DNA of 64,000 nucleotides, from the NCBI GenBank assembly GCA_938034415.1, contig CALHLE010000036.1:20951-84950 (forward strand), written 5' to 3'. A program made the position numbers and the translations under genes. The notes below the pieces were generated by a model that had not been told where the DNA came from, did no database searches, and saw only the letters and a list, made by a program, of their open reading frames with translations. Of the stretch, positions 26,610 to 35,128 are shown in pieces; position 1 is the first letter of the stretch; each line of letters begins with the position of its first letter. This stretch comes from an uncultured Anaerolineae bacterium (GTDB lineage: Bacteria; Chloroflexota; Anaerolineae; J036; Brachytrichaceae).

Positions 26610-27035
26610 TTAAAAGGGAATATCTTCAGTCGGCTGATCGCCGCCGTCCATGCCGCTGTCACCTTCCGGATGGCCGGACTCAGCCTCGTCGCGCGGACTC
26701 AAGAAGCGCACCGTGTTTGCGATGATTTCGAAGTTCGCGCCGACGGTGCCGTCCTGGCGCGTGTAGGTCACTGGCCCGCCTGTCTTCGGATCAACGCGCA
26801 GCCGGCCTTCCACGAGCACCATCTTGCCTTTGCTCAGATACTGGTTCGCCGTCTCCGCCGGCTTGCCGAATACGGAGACGCGAAACCAGGTCGTCTCTTT
26901 TTGCCGTTGCCCATTCTTATCGCTCCAGACGCGGTCGGTGGCAAGGCTGAATGACGTGACAGGCTCGCCGCTCGGCATGTAGCGCATCTCCGGATCGCGC
27001 CCAAGGCGACCGACCACCGTTATACTTTGATACAT
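26610..27035 (-). CDS. ssb: single-stranded DNA-binding protein
   Basis: This 141-residue protein has an N-terminal OB fold (YQSITVVGRLGRDPEMRYMP, then TSFSLATDR and TTWFRVSVFGKPAETANQYL) and an acidic tail. The C-terminus ends in TEDIPF, the tip that binds partner proteins in replication and repair. The start at 27035 has AGGAGG about 9 nt upstream. Confidence 0.95.
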   Translation of the reverse strand: MYQSITVVGRLGRDPEMRYMPSGEPVTSFSLATDRVWSDKNGQRQKETTWFRVSVFGKPAETANQYLSKGKMVLVEGRLRVDPKTGGPVTYTRQDGTVGANFEIIANTVRFLSPRDEAESGHPEGDSGMDGGDQPTEDIPF

Positions 27036-27117
27036 AGATTGTTCCCTCCTTGTTACCTTGAAGTAGAGCCTTGCCCAAAGATTGTAACCGACAACGTCAT
27101 CTTGTGCTGGTTTCATC

Positions 27118-27771
27118 TCACCTCTCATTGGATGAGCTGGATAGCAGGGACGCCCTACTGAGGATGCGACGCCAATATTGCACGGTCAGCCGTCCCCATG
27201 CGGCGCGCTGCTCTGAAGTCAGCGCATACATGGTCTGCATTAGGCGCGTGCGCGTGATAGGCGTCATCTTGTCCATCGGCTCGCGCGCGTCCAGGACCTC
27301 TGGATGGCTCTCGATCCATGCTGCTCGGCGGCGGTGCATCTCGGCGCTCAGCTCGGGCAGGCGGCACACGTGCGCGCCGATCAGTTGCATCGCTGGCGTA
27401 TAGAACGCGATGATCGGCAGCTGGGCATCGCGATCAGCCCCAGCGGGGGTCAACGACAACGCATCGTGCGCGATAGCCCGCACTGCGTCGGCGTGCGTCG
27501 TCGGACGGAACAGGCGCAAGGCCAGCTTCCCCACTTCGACCGACAGCCGGCCGATGATCGGCACGTCGCGCAAGGCGTCGAGGTTGGCGTCTTCAGTCGC
27601 AACAGCGACGTTGATCGAGGTTGGCAAACCTCGAAAGAAAGCCAGGTCATCCGCGCTGAAAGCCTCTGTTGCCTTGATGAAATTGGCTCGAAAGTCCTCC
27701 TTGCCTTGAGCCATGGTAGCGATGTATTGATCGAGGCGCAGGCCCTGCTGAAACTGTCCTAATGTGGTCAT
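27118..27771 (-). CDS. thioredoxin-fold protein lacking the CxxC site
   Basis: This 217-residue protein begins MTTLGQFQQGLRLDQYIATM, as in a bacterial thioredoxin-family group whose N-terminus is a helical pair before the fold. The expected active-site stretch (TEDWCxD followed by VPxLAR) is here TEDANLDALRDVPIIGR, with no cysteine. The rest (LPIIAFYTPAMQLIGAHVCRLPEL) fits the later strands. The family call rests on pattern resemblance. If it is correct, the protein cannot act as a dithiol oxidoreductase. Confidence 0.5.
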   Translation of the reverse strand: MTTLGQFQQGLRLDQYIATMAQGKEDFRANFIKATEAFSADDLAFFRGLPTSINVAVATEDANLDALRDVPIIGRLSVEVGKLALRLFRPTTHADAVRAIAHDALSLTPAGADRDAQLPIIAFYTPAMQLIGAHVCRLPELSAEMHRRRAAWIESHPEVLDAREPMDKMTPITRTRLMQTMYALTSEQRAAWGRLTVQYWRRILSRASLLSSSSNER

Positions 27772-27960
27772 CGCTGTTCTTGGATGAGAGGAAGATGAAT
27801 ATAGCCGAATATACCCCTGCACGAACCGACTAAAGCCGACGATGCCAGGCGCCCCGCGCGCCGAGGGCGAGACGGGCGCGCTGCTGTAGCGCTGGGCATC
27901 ATCCCGAAACAGCGCGTTTCGCGCCGCGCCGTGCGCAGGACCGTGGAATAATGTTCGCAG

Positions 27961-29490
27961 ATGAAAGATCTGATCAGGTGGGCATGCGGCATCGCATGCG
28001 CGGTGATCCTCCTTGCCTGCGCCGACGAACCGCCCCCCCAAACCACCACCCGCGATCCGACGCCGGCCATCTCGGCTGCCAACCAGTCCGCCGCGACGCG
28101 GCCGCCGGCGCCGACGCCCACCGCGACGCGACATCCTATCCCCATCGGCACGCCCACCCTTGATCCGCCTCGTCCCGTCCATTCGGGCGACGTGTTGACG
28201 CTCACTTATACTGTGCGACGCGGCGACACGCTTAGCGGCATTGCATATGCCATCGGCGCGACGCCGGAAGAGTTGCAACAACTGAACGGCCTGCGCGATC
28301 CAAACGCCCTACAGGTCGGCCAGCAACTGCTGATCCGGCGCCGGATTGTGGGACGCACGCCGTCTATCAAGCTGATCCCGGATAGCGAACTGGTCAACGG
28401 CCCAACGGCCGCTGCGTTCGACGCGGCCGCCTTCATCGCGCAACAGGGCGGCTACCTCAGCCGCTATACCGAGGTCGTCGCCGGGGAGTTGCTGACCGGC
28501 GCGCAAATCGTGGAGCGCGTGGCCGAACAGTTCAGCGTGCACCCGCGCATTCTGTTGGCTGCGCTGGAATACGTGGGCGGATGGGTGACACAGGCGCAAC
28601 CCGCCGAGGATCAACTGCGCTACCCGCTCGGTTACAAGCGCACGAGCCTGGAAGGGCTGAACGCGCAGTTGAACTGGGCGGCGCTCCGCCTGAACGAGGG
28701 CTATTACGGTTGGCGCTTGAACACGCGCGGCTACGCGCGGCTGGACGACGGCGCGTATCTCGCCATCGGCCCGGGGGTGAACGCCGGCACGGCCGGCCTG
28801 CAGAACTATCTGGCGGCGATCAGCACGCTCCCGGATTGGCCGACCATCGCCGAAAGCGACGGCGCGCGTGCGTTCATGCGCGCCTACCGGCGGCTCTTCG
28901 GCACCCCCTGGCAATACGATTTCGGCCCACTCGTCCCCGACGACCTGCGCCAGCCGCCTCTTGCGCTGCCGTGGCGCAAGGGCGAGACGTGGTATTTCAC
29001 CGGCGGGCCGCATAGCGCCTGGGGGCCAGGCACCCCCTGGGGCGCCCTGGATTTCACGTCAGCCAACGTAGCCGGCTGCGCCGAACTGCCGGACTGGGTG
29101 ACGGCTGTAGCCGACGGCGTCATCACGCGCAGCGCGCGCGGCGAAGTCGGCCAATCCCTCGACCCCAGCGGCGACGAGCGCATCGGCTGGAGCGTGTTGT
29201 ATCTGCACATCGGCAGTCGAAACCGCGTCCCCGTCGGCGCGCGGGTGAAGGCCGGCGACCCCATCGGCCATCCCTCATGCGAGGGCGGGCTGGCACAGGC
29301 GGCTCACCTCCACCTGGCGCGCAAGTACAACGGCGAGTGGATCAATGCCCAGGGCGCGACGCCGTTCGACTTGGAGGGCTGGATCGCCGTGGAAGGCCCG
29401 CGCGAGTACGACGGCGCGCTGGTGCAGGGGGACCTGAGGCGCGAGGCATGCCAGTGCAAGCGTCCCGATCTGAACGGCATCACGCGGTGA
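27961..29490 (+). CDS. lipoprotein with LysM and M23 peptidase domains
   Basis: This 509-residue protein starts with a lipoprotein-type signal (AVILLACA) and a Pro/Thr-rich linker. A LysM peptidoglycan-binding domain follows (YTVRRGDTLSGIAYAIGAT to QVGQQLLIRRR, about residues 82-127). A long central region (about 150-330) is unassigned. The C-terminal M23-like domain contains WGALDFTSAN, WSVLYLHIGSRNRVPVGARVKAGDP and HLHLARKYNGEW. It is likely envelope-anchored and involved in cell-wall metabolism. An AATAAT box lies 8 nt upstream of the ATG. Confidence 0.85.
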   Translation: MKDLIRWACGIACAVILLACADEPPPQTTTRDPTPAISAANQSAATRPPAPTPTATRHPIPIGTPTLDPPRPVHSGDVLTLTYTVRRGDTLSGIAYAIGATPEELQQLNGLRDPNALQVGQQLLIRRRIVGRTPSIKLIPDSELVNGPTAAAFDAAAFIAQQGGYLSRYTEVVAGELLTGAQIVERVAEQFSVHPRILLAALEYVGGWVTQAQPAEDQLRYPLGYKRTSLEGLNAQLNWAALRLNEGYYGWRLNTRGYARLDDGAYLAIGPGVNAGTAGLQNYLAAISTLPDWPTIAESDGARAFMRAYRRLFGTPWQYDFGPLVPDDLRQPPLALPWRKGETWYFTGGPHSAWGPGTPWGALDFTSANVAGCAELPDWVTAVADGVITRSARGEVGQSLDPSGDERIGWSVLYLHIGSRNRVPVGARVKAGDPIGHPSCEGGLAQAAHLHLARKYNGEWINAQGATPFDLEGWIAVEGPREYDGALVQGDLRREACQCKRPDLNGITR

Positions 29491-29504
29491 GCGCGCCGGC
29501 GTCT

Positions 29505-30419
29505 TCAGCGGATCAGGCTGAGCACGCGCAGGATGGCGTCGCGCGACTCGGCTGAACCGGCGGCGATCACCCCATGTCGCTGAAGACCGCGCTCGTCTTC
29601 GAAACGCAAGCGAGCCGCCGGCATCCCGCCATACCGCGTCGCCACATCAAAGAGTTGCGCCTGACTCAGCCGACGGATGGCGACCGACCACGGGCTGGCC
29701 GGATCCGCAGATTCAAAGCGCGCCTCGCGAGGGGTGGCGCTGAATCGCACGGGGAAGCTGCGCAATACCAGATCGTCGAATTGGCGGCCCAGCGCGCCGA
29801 ACCAAAGCAGCGCCGGCGGATTCGCAGCCAGGCCGGCGTTCCACGGCAGCGGGATCGCGTAGTCCAGGCGTTCAACCAGTTGCCCGACGAACGCCGCGAC
29901 CATTAAAACGATCAACAATATGGAACCTAACCGGGAGAGCAGATTAGCCAAGATGACGTTCGGCGGATAGCCGACCTGGAGATACAGCGTCGGCTGTTGC
30001 ATCCCCTGACCCATCATCACCTGCGCGACCAGCGTGACGTATCCGCCGGAATCGCGCGCGGGGAGGTTTTCATCGGCTACCCAGATCGCATCGGGCGTGC
30101 CCGGCGCCATGAGCGGGATGTAACGGCTGCCGTACAACTCGAACCCGCCCAAGTTGTAGCTGGTGCGATACGCGCCGGTCGGGTCGAGGACGCCGCTGAC
30201 GCGCACATAAGTGTTGACGCTGGCAATCGAGATGTCGCCGATGGCGACGTCTCGGACGGTCTGATTCTCGATCTGCCCGGGGCGCGTGAAGAGCATGAGG
30301 CCGAGCGCGACCACGACGAGCGCGATGAATATCCAGCGGGCGAGGTCGCTTCGCCGCAGACGGTAGCAGGCTGCGGCAAACCCATCGAGCACGCGAGCGA
30401 GGGCGTCACCACCAGCCAC
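29505..30419 (-). CDS. membrane protein of unknown function
   Basis: This 304-residue protein has one membrane segment near the N-terminus (WIFIALVVVALGLMLF) and another around residues 165-185 (ILLIVLMVAAFVGQLV). Between them lies an extracytoplasmic domain of about 115 residues; a soluble C-terminal part follows. No family is recognised. Its start overlaps the end of corA by 14 nt, so the two are probably co-transcribed. Confidence 0.65.
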   Translation of the reverse strand: MAGGDALARVLDGFAAACYRLRRSDLARWIFIALVVVALGLMLFTRPGQIENQTVRDVAIGDISIASVNTYVRVSGVLDPTGAYRTSYNLGGFELYGSRYIPLMAPGTPDAIWVADENLPARDSGGYVTLVAQVMMGQGMQQPTLYLQVGYPPNVILANLLSRLGSILLIVLMVAAFVGQLVERLDYAIPLPWNAGLAANPPALLWFGALGRQFDDLVLRSFPVRFSATPREARFESADPASPWSVAIRRLSQAQLFDVATRYGGMPAARLRFEDERGLQRHGVIAAGSAESRDAILRVLSLIR

Positions 30420-31407
30420 GCCGGCGAATATACAACAGCATGGCCAGCGGCATTGCGATCATAATCGCCATGCTGGCGAGAAAGAACAAGCCGCGACTCG
30501 TCTCGAAGGTCAGCTCGATGCTGCCGCCGAAGAAATTCATGCCGAAGAAGCCGGTGATAAACGTCAGCGGCAAAAACATCAGCGACACGATGGTCAACGT
30601 CTTCATGATCTCGTTGGTGCGATTGGCGGCGACCGATAGATAGGTGTCGAGCACGCCGCCCACCACGTCGCGCAGCGACTCGTTCAGGTCCACCAGCCGC
30701 ACGAAGTGGTCATACACATCGCGAAAGTACACGCGATCCTTGTCGTCTATGACTGCGAAGTCGCCGCGCGAGAGCTTGTTGAGCACCTCACGTTGTGGGC
30801 TGAGCACGCGCCGCAAGTCCAGCACGGCGCGCTTGAGCCTGAAGATGCGTTCGACCAGGCGCGCGTCCGTCCGCTCGAACACCTCGTCCTGCAGCAGATC
30901 CACGGCTTCATCCATCGCATCCATTACCGGCAAGTAGTCGGTCGCAATGGCATCGCATAGCTCATACAACAAATAGTCCACGCCGCGACGGGTATGGCGC
31001 GCATCGCGCTGGGTGACGCGCCATTGTTGTTCCAAGGCGCGGATTTCCTCCGTTCGATACGTCACCAGGTAGTTCGGGCCGACGAAGACGTCGAGTTCGC
31101 GCGTCTCCAAATGCTCTTTGCCGCGCTCGAAATGAACGGCGTGCAGGACGATGTAGAGATACGATCCCCAATCGTCCACCTTGGGCACATGGCTTTCGAT
31201 CAAGGCATCCTCGATCGCCAGCGGATGAAACTCAAACACGTCCCGCAGGATGCGCAGGGCTTCGGGATGCGCCCCGTTTTCGTTCTCCGGGTCGCAGATG
31301 TCCACCCACAACACGTTAGAAGGATCGGCGACCAATCTTCGGATGTCCACGCTGCCGGGATATTCGGCCGGGGGGCTTTGACCGTCGCCGCATAAAACGC
31401 GCACCAT
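30406..31407 (-). CDS. corA: CorA-type divalent metal (Mg2+) transporter
   Basis: This 333-residue protein has a large cytoplasmic N-terminal domain (FHPLAIEDALIESHVPKVDDW), a long helix region, and two C-terminal membrane helices. The signature GMN is in FFGMNFFGG at the end of the first helix, as required for the selectivity ring of CorA pentamers. It ends with the basic tail RRRGWW. Confidence 0.93.
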   Translation of the reverse strand: MVRVLCGDGQSPPAEYPGSVDIRRLVADPSNVLWVDICDPENENGAHPEALRILRDVFEFHPLAIEDALIESHVPKVDDWGSYLYIVLHAVHFERGKEHLETRELDVFVGPNYLVTYRTEEIRALEQQWRVTQRDARHTRRGVDYLLYELCDAIATDYLPVMDAMDEAVDLLQDEVFERTDARLVERIFRLKRAVLDLRRVLSPQREVLNKLSRGDFAVIDDKDRVYFRDVYDHFVRLVDLNESLRDVVGGVLDTYLSVAANRTNEIMKTLTIVSLMFLPLTFITGFFGMNFFGGSIELTFETSRGLFFLASMAIMIAMPLAMLLYIRRRGWW

Positions 31408-31488
31408 CGCGGCGAATTATCGCCCCGGCGAAAATAGATACTACAATGCACAGCGTCGCCTCTCGCGCTCGCGACGGCGCATGGGACT

Positions 31489-32208
31489 ATGAACACGTTC
31501 AACCGCGTCTTTGTCATCGCCATGCTGGGCATGCTGCTCGTCGTCGGCGCATTCGCGCTGGTGACGCCAGCCGGCTTCCTCGCCCTGATGCAGGCCATCG
31601 CCCATTGGTTTCGCGGCAGCGTATTCGCCGCGTATTCAGACACCGGTCGCGTGCTCGTGCGCCTGATCCTGGCGATCCTCTGGGTGGCGCTGATCGGTCT
31701 GCTGCTGTGGTGGGAATTGCGCCGGCCCGGGTCGCGCACCATCGAGATCACCCGCTACACCGGCGGCAGCACTATCCGCATCAGCACCGAGGCCGTGCAA
31801 GAAAAGGTAAAGGAGCACGTGGACGCCATCGCTGGCGTGCTCGAATCCAGGGTGCGCGCTACCGGCCGCAACCGAGCCGTCGAACTGAAACTGGACGTGT
31901 CCGTGACGAAAGATGTGGATCTCGTCGCCAAAGCCGAAGAGATAGCCGCCGTCACACGACAGGTCGCGCAAGACCAGCTCGGGCTTCGGCTGGCCAGTAA
32001 GCCGCAGGTTGCCATCAAGGCCAAAGCCGGCAGGCCTGTCATCGCCAAACCGATGCCGGTTCAAGAGCAGCCTGCGCCTGCACCGGCGCTCCCGCCGACG
32101 CCGATCCTGGCCGAGGAAGAAACACCCTATTTACCGCCCGCAGCGACAGAGATGGCGCACACGCCGCCGCCCGACAGCAACGATCCCGAACCGCAGCATC
32201 CGGCCTGA
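31489..32208 (+). CDS. amaP: alkaline shock response membrane anchor-like protein (AmaP-like)
   Basis: This 239-residue protein has two N-terminal membrane helices (VFVIAMLGMLLVVGAFAL and LILAILWVALIGLLLWW), then an Asp23-like domain (ITRYTGGSTIRISTEAVQEK onward, about residues 85-170), and a disordered Pro/Ala-rich tail. This is the AmaP layout. TACAAT at 31442-31447 may be a promoter 41 nt upstream. It precedes scpB by 21 nt. Confidence 0.75.
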   Translation: MNTFNRVFVIAMLGMLLVVGAFALVTPAGFLALMQAIAHWFRGSVFAAYSDTGRVLVRLILAILWVALIGLLLWWELRRPGSRTIEITRYTGGSTIRISTEAVQEKVKEHVDAIAGVLESRVRATGRNRAVELKLDVSVTKDVDLVAKAEEIAAVTRQVAQDQLGLRLASKPQVAIKAKAGRPVIAKPMPVQEQPAPAPALPPTPILAEEETPYLPPAATEMAHTPPPDSNDPEPQHPA

Positions 32209-32229
32209 CGCCGCGTTGCGCAACGAACG

Positions 32230-32901
32230 ATGGAAACCCGCGAACCTATCGCCGTCGAGGCCTCGCCCGTGACCGAAGCCGACGCCTTGGAGACGCCGGC
32301 TCAGCTTTCGTTGGCTGCGCAGATCGAAAGCCTGCTCTACGCGGCGGGCGAACCCGCGACGCTCAATGCGCTCGCGGCGGCGCTCGACGCGACGCCCGGC
32401 GAGATCGAAGCCGCGCTCGAAGAACTCGCCGCGCAGTATCAGGCGCGCGGCATCCGCCTGCAACGCTTGGGCAACCGCGTGCGGCTGGTCACTGCGCCCG
32501 AAATGGGCGAACGCATCCAGAAATTCCTAGGTTTGGAAGAGGTGAATCGCCTATCGCAAGCAGCGTTGGAGACGCTCGCCATCATCGCCTACAACCAGCC
32601 GATCACTAAGCCACAGTTGGAGGCAATCCGCGGCGTGAACTGCGACGGCGTGATCAACACGCTGCTTGCGCGCAGCCTGGTGCAAGAGTTAGGCCGCGCC
32701 GACACGGTGGGACATCCCATGCGCTATGGGGTGTCGTTCGATTTCCTCAGCTATTTTGGGCTGCGCGGCGTGCACGAGCTGCCGCCCGTTGACAAGCTGG
32801 ACACCCTGCCGATCCCACGCGCTACGCAGGAGGCGGCAGATGCCTCGCCAAGCGCCGACCCTCAACCCCTCATCCAGCCAATCCCGGGCGTTGATCGCTA
32901 A
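32230..32901 (+). CDS. scpB: segregation and condensation protein B
   Basis: This 223-residue kleisin-associated protein has two winged-helix domains: QIESLLYAAGEPATLNALAAAL near the start and LSQAALETLAIIAYNQPITKPQ in the centre, then IRGVNCDGVINTLL and LGRADTVGHPMRYG. With Smc and ScpA it acts in chromosome condensation and segregation. scpA is not in the window. It heads the conserved scpB-rluB-cmk-plsC order. Confidence 0.93.
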   Translation: METREPIAVEASPVTEADALETPAQLSLAAQIESLLYAAGEPATLNALAAALDATPGEIEAALEELAAQYQARGIRLQRLGNRVRLVTAPEMGERIQKFLGLEEVNRLSQAALETLAIIAYNQPITKPQLEAIRGVNCDGVINTLLARSLVQELGRADTVGHPMRYGVSFDFLSYFGLRGVHELPPVDKLDTLPIPRATQEAADASPSADPQPLIQPIPGVDR

Positions 32902-32918
32902 GCTGCCTAACCCTGACC

Positions 32919-33689
32919 ATGCGCCTGCAAAAGTTGCTCGCTCAGTCGGGCTTCGGCGCGCGGCGCAAGTGCGAAGCGCTGATCGTCGCCGGACGGGTGA
33001 CAGTCAACGGCCAGGTCGCTCAGCTCGGCGCGACCGTCTCGCCCGGCGACGACGTGCGCGTGGACGGCAAACCCATCGCCCCGCCGGCGGAGAAGGTATA
33101 CATCGCCTTGCACAAACCGGTCGGCTACGCTTCCGACCGCAGCAACCCGCGCAACAAAACGGTCTTCGACCTCGTCCGCGTCCCCCAGCGGCTGTTTGCC
33201 GTAGGCCGGCTGGATAAGGACAGCAGCGGCCTGATCCTGCTCACCAATGACGGGGAATTCGCCTACCGGCTGACCCATCCGAAATTCGAGCATGAGAAGG
33301 AATATCATGTGCTGGTAGCCGGTCAGCCGAGCGAAACGGCGCTGCAACGGTGGCGCTCTGGTGTGCTGCTGCCGGGCGAGACTGCGCTCACGGCGCCCGC
33401 CGACGTGCACGTGCTGCACCCTCAACCCCCTGTTCCCCCGGAGGCGAAGGGCGGCGTCTGGCTGCGCGTCGTCATGCGCGAGGGGCGCAAGCGACAAATC
33501 CGCCGAGTCGCCGGGCTGCTCGGCCATCCGGTGATCCGACTGATTCGGGTGCGCGTCGGATGTGTGACGCTGGGTGATTTAGAATCGGGCCAGTGGCGCA
33601 GGCTGACCGATGGCGAAGTGGCAGCGCTGGAGCAACACAACAGCGATGGCAGATTCACCCAACCGCCCGATCCGCACGATCGCGATTGA
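32919..33689 (+). CDS. rluB: 23S rRNA pseudouridine synthase (RsuA/RluB family)
   Basis: This 256-residue protein has an N-terminal S4 RNA-binding domain (RLQKLLAQSGFGARRKCEAL) and a RsuA-type catalytic domain with the active-site Asp in VGRLDKDSSGLILLTNDGE, followed by GRKRQIRRVAGLLGHPV. Position after scpB supports RluB rather than RsuA. Its end overlaps cmk by 44 nt. Confidence 0.88.
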   Translation: MRLQKLLAQSGFGARRKCEALIVAGRVTVNGQVAQLGATVSPGDDVRVDGKPIAPPAEKVYIALHKPVGYASDRSNPRNKTVFDLVRVPQRLFAVGRLDKDSSGLILLTNDGEFAYRLTHPKFEHEKEYHVLVAGQPSETALQRWRSGVLLPGETALTAPADVHVLHPQPPVPPEAKGGVWLRVVMREGRKRQIRRVAGLLGHPVIRLIRVRVGCVTLGDLESGQWRRLTDGEVAALEQHNSDGRFTQPPDPHDRD

Positions 33690-34407
33690 TGGCCCGGCCG
33701 GCGCGGGCAAGAGCACCATCGGCCTTGGGCTGGCCAAGCAGCTAGGTTTTTTGTACTTCGACACCGGCGTGATGTATCGCGCAGTGACGCTGGCGGCTTT
33801 ACAGCGCGGCATTGCGCCGGACGACGAAGACGCCGTGTCGCAGCTCGCCGAAAGTGTGTTAATTGAGGTGTTGCCTCCGAGCGTGGACGACGGACGGCAA
33901 TACACCGTTCGCCTAGACGGCCAGGACGTGACCTGGGCCATCCGGCGCCCAGACGTGGACGCCGCTGTGTCCGTTGTGTCGGCCTTCCCGCACGTGCGCC
34001 GAGCGATGGTCGCCCAACAGCGGCGCGTCGCGCGCGACGGCAACGTTGTGATGGTCGGCCGCGACATCGGCACGGTCGTCATGCCGGACGCCGACTTGAA
34101 GATCTACCTGGACGCCAGCGTGGAGGCGCGCGCCTGGCGGCGCTATCACGAGTTGGAGCGTCGCGGCGCGCCGAGCAGCTATGCCGATGTGCTGACCAGC
34201 ATGAGGCAGCGCGACGAACTCGACCTTTCGCGGACGACCTCGCCGCTCCGCCCGGCGCAGGACGCCTTCATCATTGATTGCACGCACATGAACGCCGACG
34301 AGACGCTCGCCCACGTGATCGCGCTGGTGGCTGAACAGAACGCCGCCCGCGCGGGTGCGCCGGCGCAGCCTGCTGCCGTCGTCGGCGCGTCCGGGGACGA
34401 CCGATGA
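33646..34407 (+). CDS. cmk: cytidylate kinase
   Basis: This 253-residue enzyme phosphorylates CMP and dCMP. The P-loop is IDGPAGAGKST near residue 11, followed by FLYFDTGVMYRAVTL and VMVGRDIGTVVMPDADLKIYL. The late segment RDELDLSRTTSPLRPAQDAF matches the family. The ATG at 33646 lies inside the rluB 3' end. The stop overlaps the plsC start (ATGA). Confidence 0.94.
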   Translation: MADSPNRPIRTIAIDGPAGAGKSTIGLGLAKQLGFLYFDTGVMYRAVTLAALQRGIAPDDEDAVSQLAESVLIEVLPPSVDDGRQYTVRLDGQDVTWAIRRPDVDAAVSVVSAFPHVRRAMVAQQRRVARDGNVVMVGRDIGTVVMPDADLKIYLDASVEARAWRRYHELERRGAPSSYADVLTSMRQRDELDLSRTTSPLRPAQDAFIIDCTHMNADETLAHVIALVAEQNAARAGAPAQPAAVVGASGDDR

Positions 34408-35108
34408 CGCAATCCACGACGCGCGCGCCCGGCAAACAATCTACGTTCACCCGGCGCTGGAAGTGGAACAGGCGCGCGCCGCTGCGCGGCTTCTATAACG
34501 CCTGGCTGCGCGCCTGGTATGCGCTCGGCATGAGGCATCGCGTCATCCACCCCGAACACATGCCGAAGGCCGGCGGCGTGATCGTGATGATCAACCACAT
34601 CAACTGGGCCGACCCGTTCGTGGTGCTGGCAGCGCTGGGCCGGCCGATCACGCCGATGGCCAAAGTAGAAGCCTTCGAGGATTGGCGGGTGCGCTGGTTG
34701 GTGGAACCTTACGGCGCAATCCCGGTCCATCGCGGCGCGGTTGACCTGCAGGCGATCAAATCGGCGACCGAAGTGCTGAACGCGGGCGGCGCAGTGCTCA
34801 TCTCGCCGGAGGGCACGCGCAGCAAAACCGGCGCGTTGATCCACGCGCAAGAAGGCCTGGCCTTCCTGGCGACGCGCACCGGCGCGTGGATCGTGCCAAC
34901 CGGCATCGTCGGCACGCCGGAGATCCTGCCTGCGCTCAAAAAGCTGCGCCGGGCAGAAGTTACAATCACCCTGGGCGAGCCGTTCAAGCTCGAGTCTGGC
35001 AATGAGAAACTCTCGCGCGAGCGGCTGCGGGAGCTGACTGACTACGCGATGCGCCGACTGGCCGCGATCCTGCCGGCGCCCATGCGCGGCGTCTACGCCG
35101 ATGCGTAA
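34404..35108 (+). CDS. plsC: 1-acyl-sn-glycerol-3-phosphate acyltransferase
   Basis: This 234-residue acyltransferase makes phosphatidic acid at the membrane. The catalytic HX4D motif is in NHINWADP and the phosphate-binding motif in SPEGTRSKTG; VPTGIVGT and LGEPF are further family motifs. It is coupled to cmk by a 4-nt overlap. Confidence 0.92.
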   Translation: MTQSTTRAPGKQSTFTRRWKWNRRAPLRGFYNAWLRAWYALGMRHRVIHPEHMPKAGGVIVMINHINWADPFVVLAALGRPITPMAKVEAFEDWRVRWLVEPYGAIPVHRGAVDLQAIKSATEVLNAGGAVLISPEGTRSKTGALIHAQEGLAFLATRTGAWIVPTGIVGTPEILPALKKLRRAEVTITLGEPFKLESGNEKLSRERLRELTDYAMRRLAAILPAPMRGVYADA

Positions 35109-35128
35109 CGCGCCGAACCTGAGCGACG

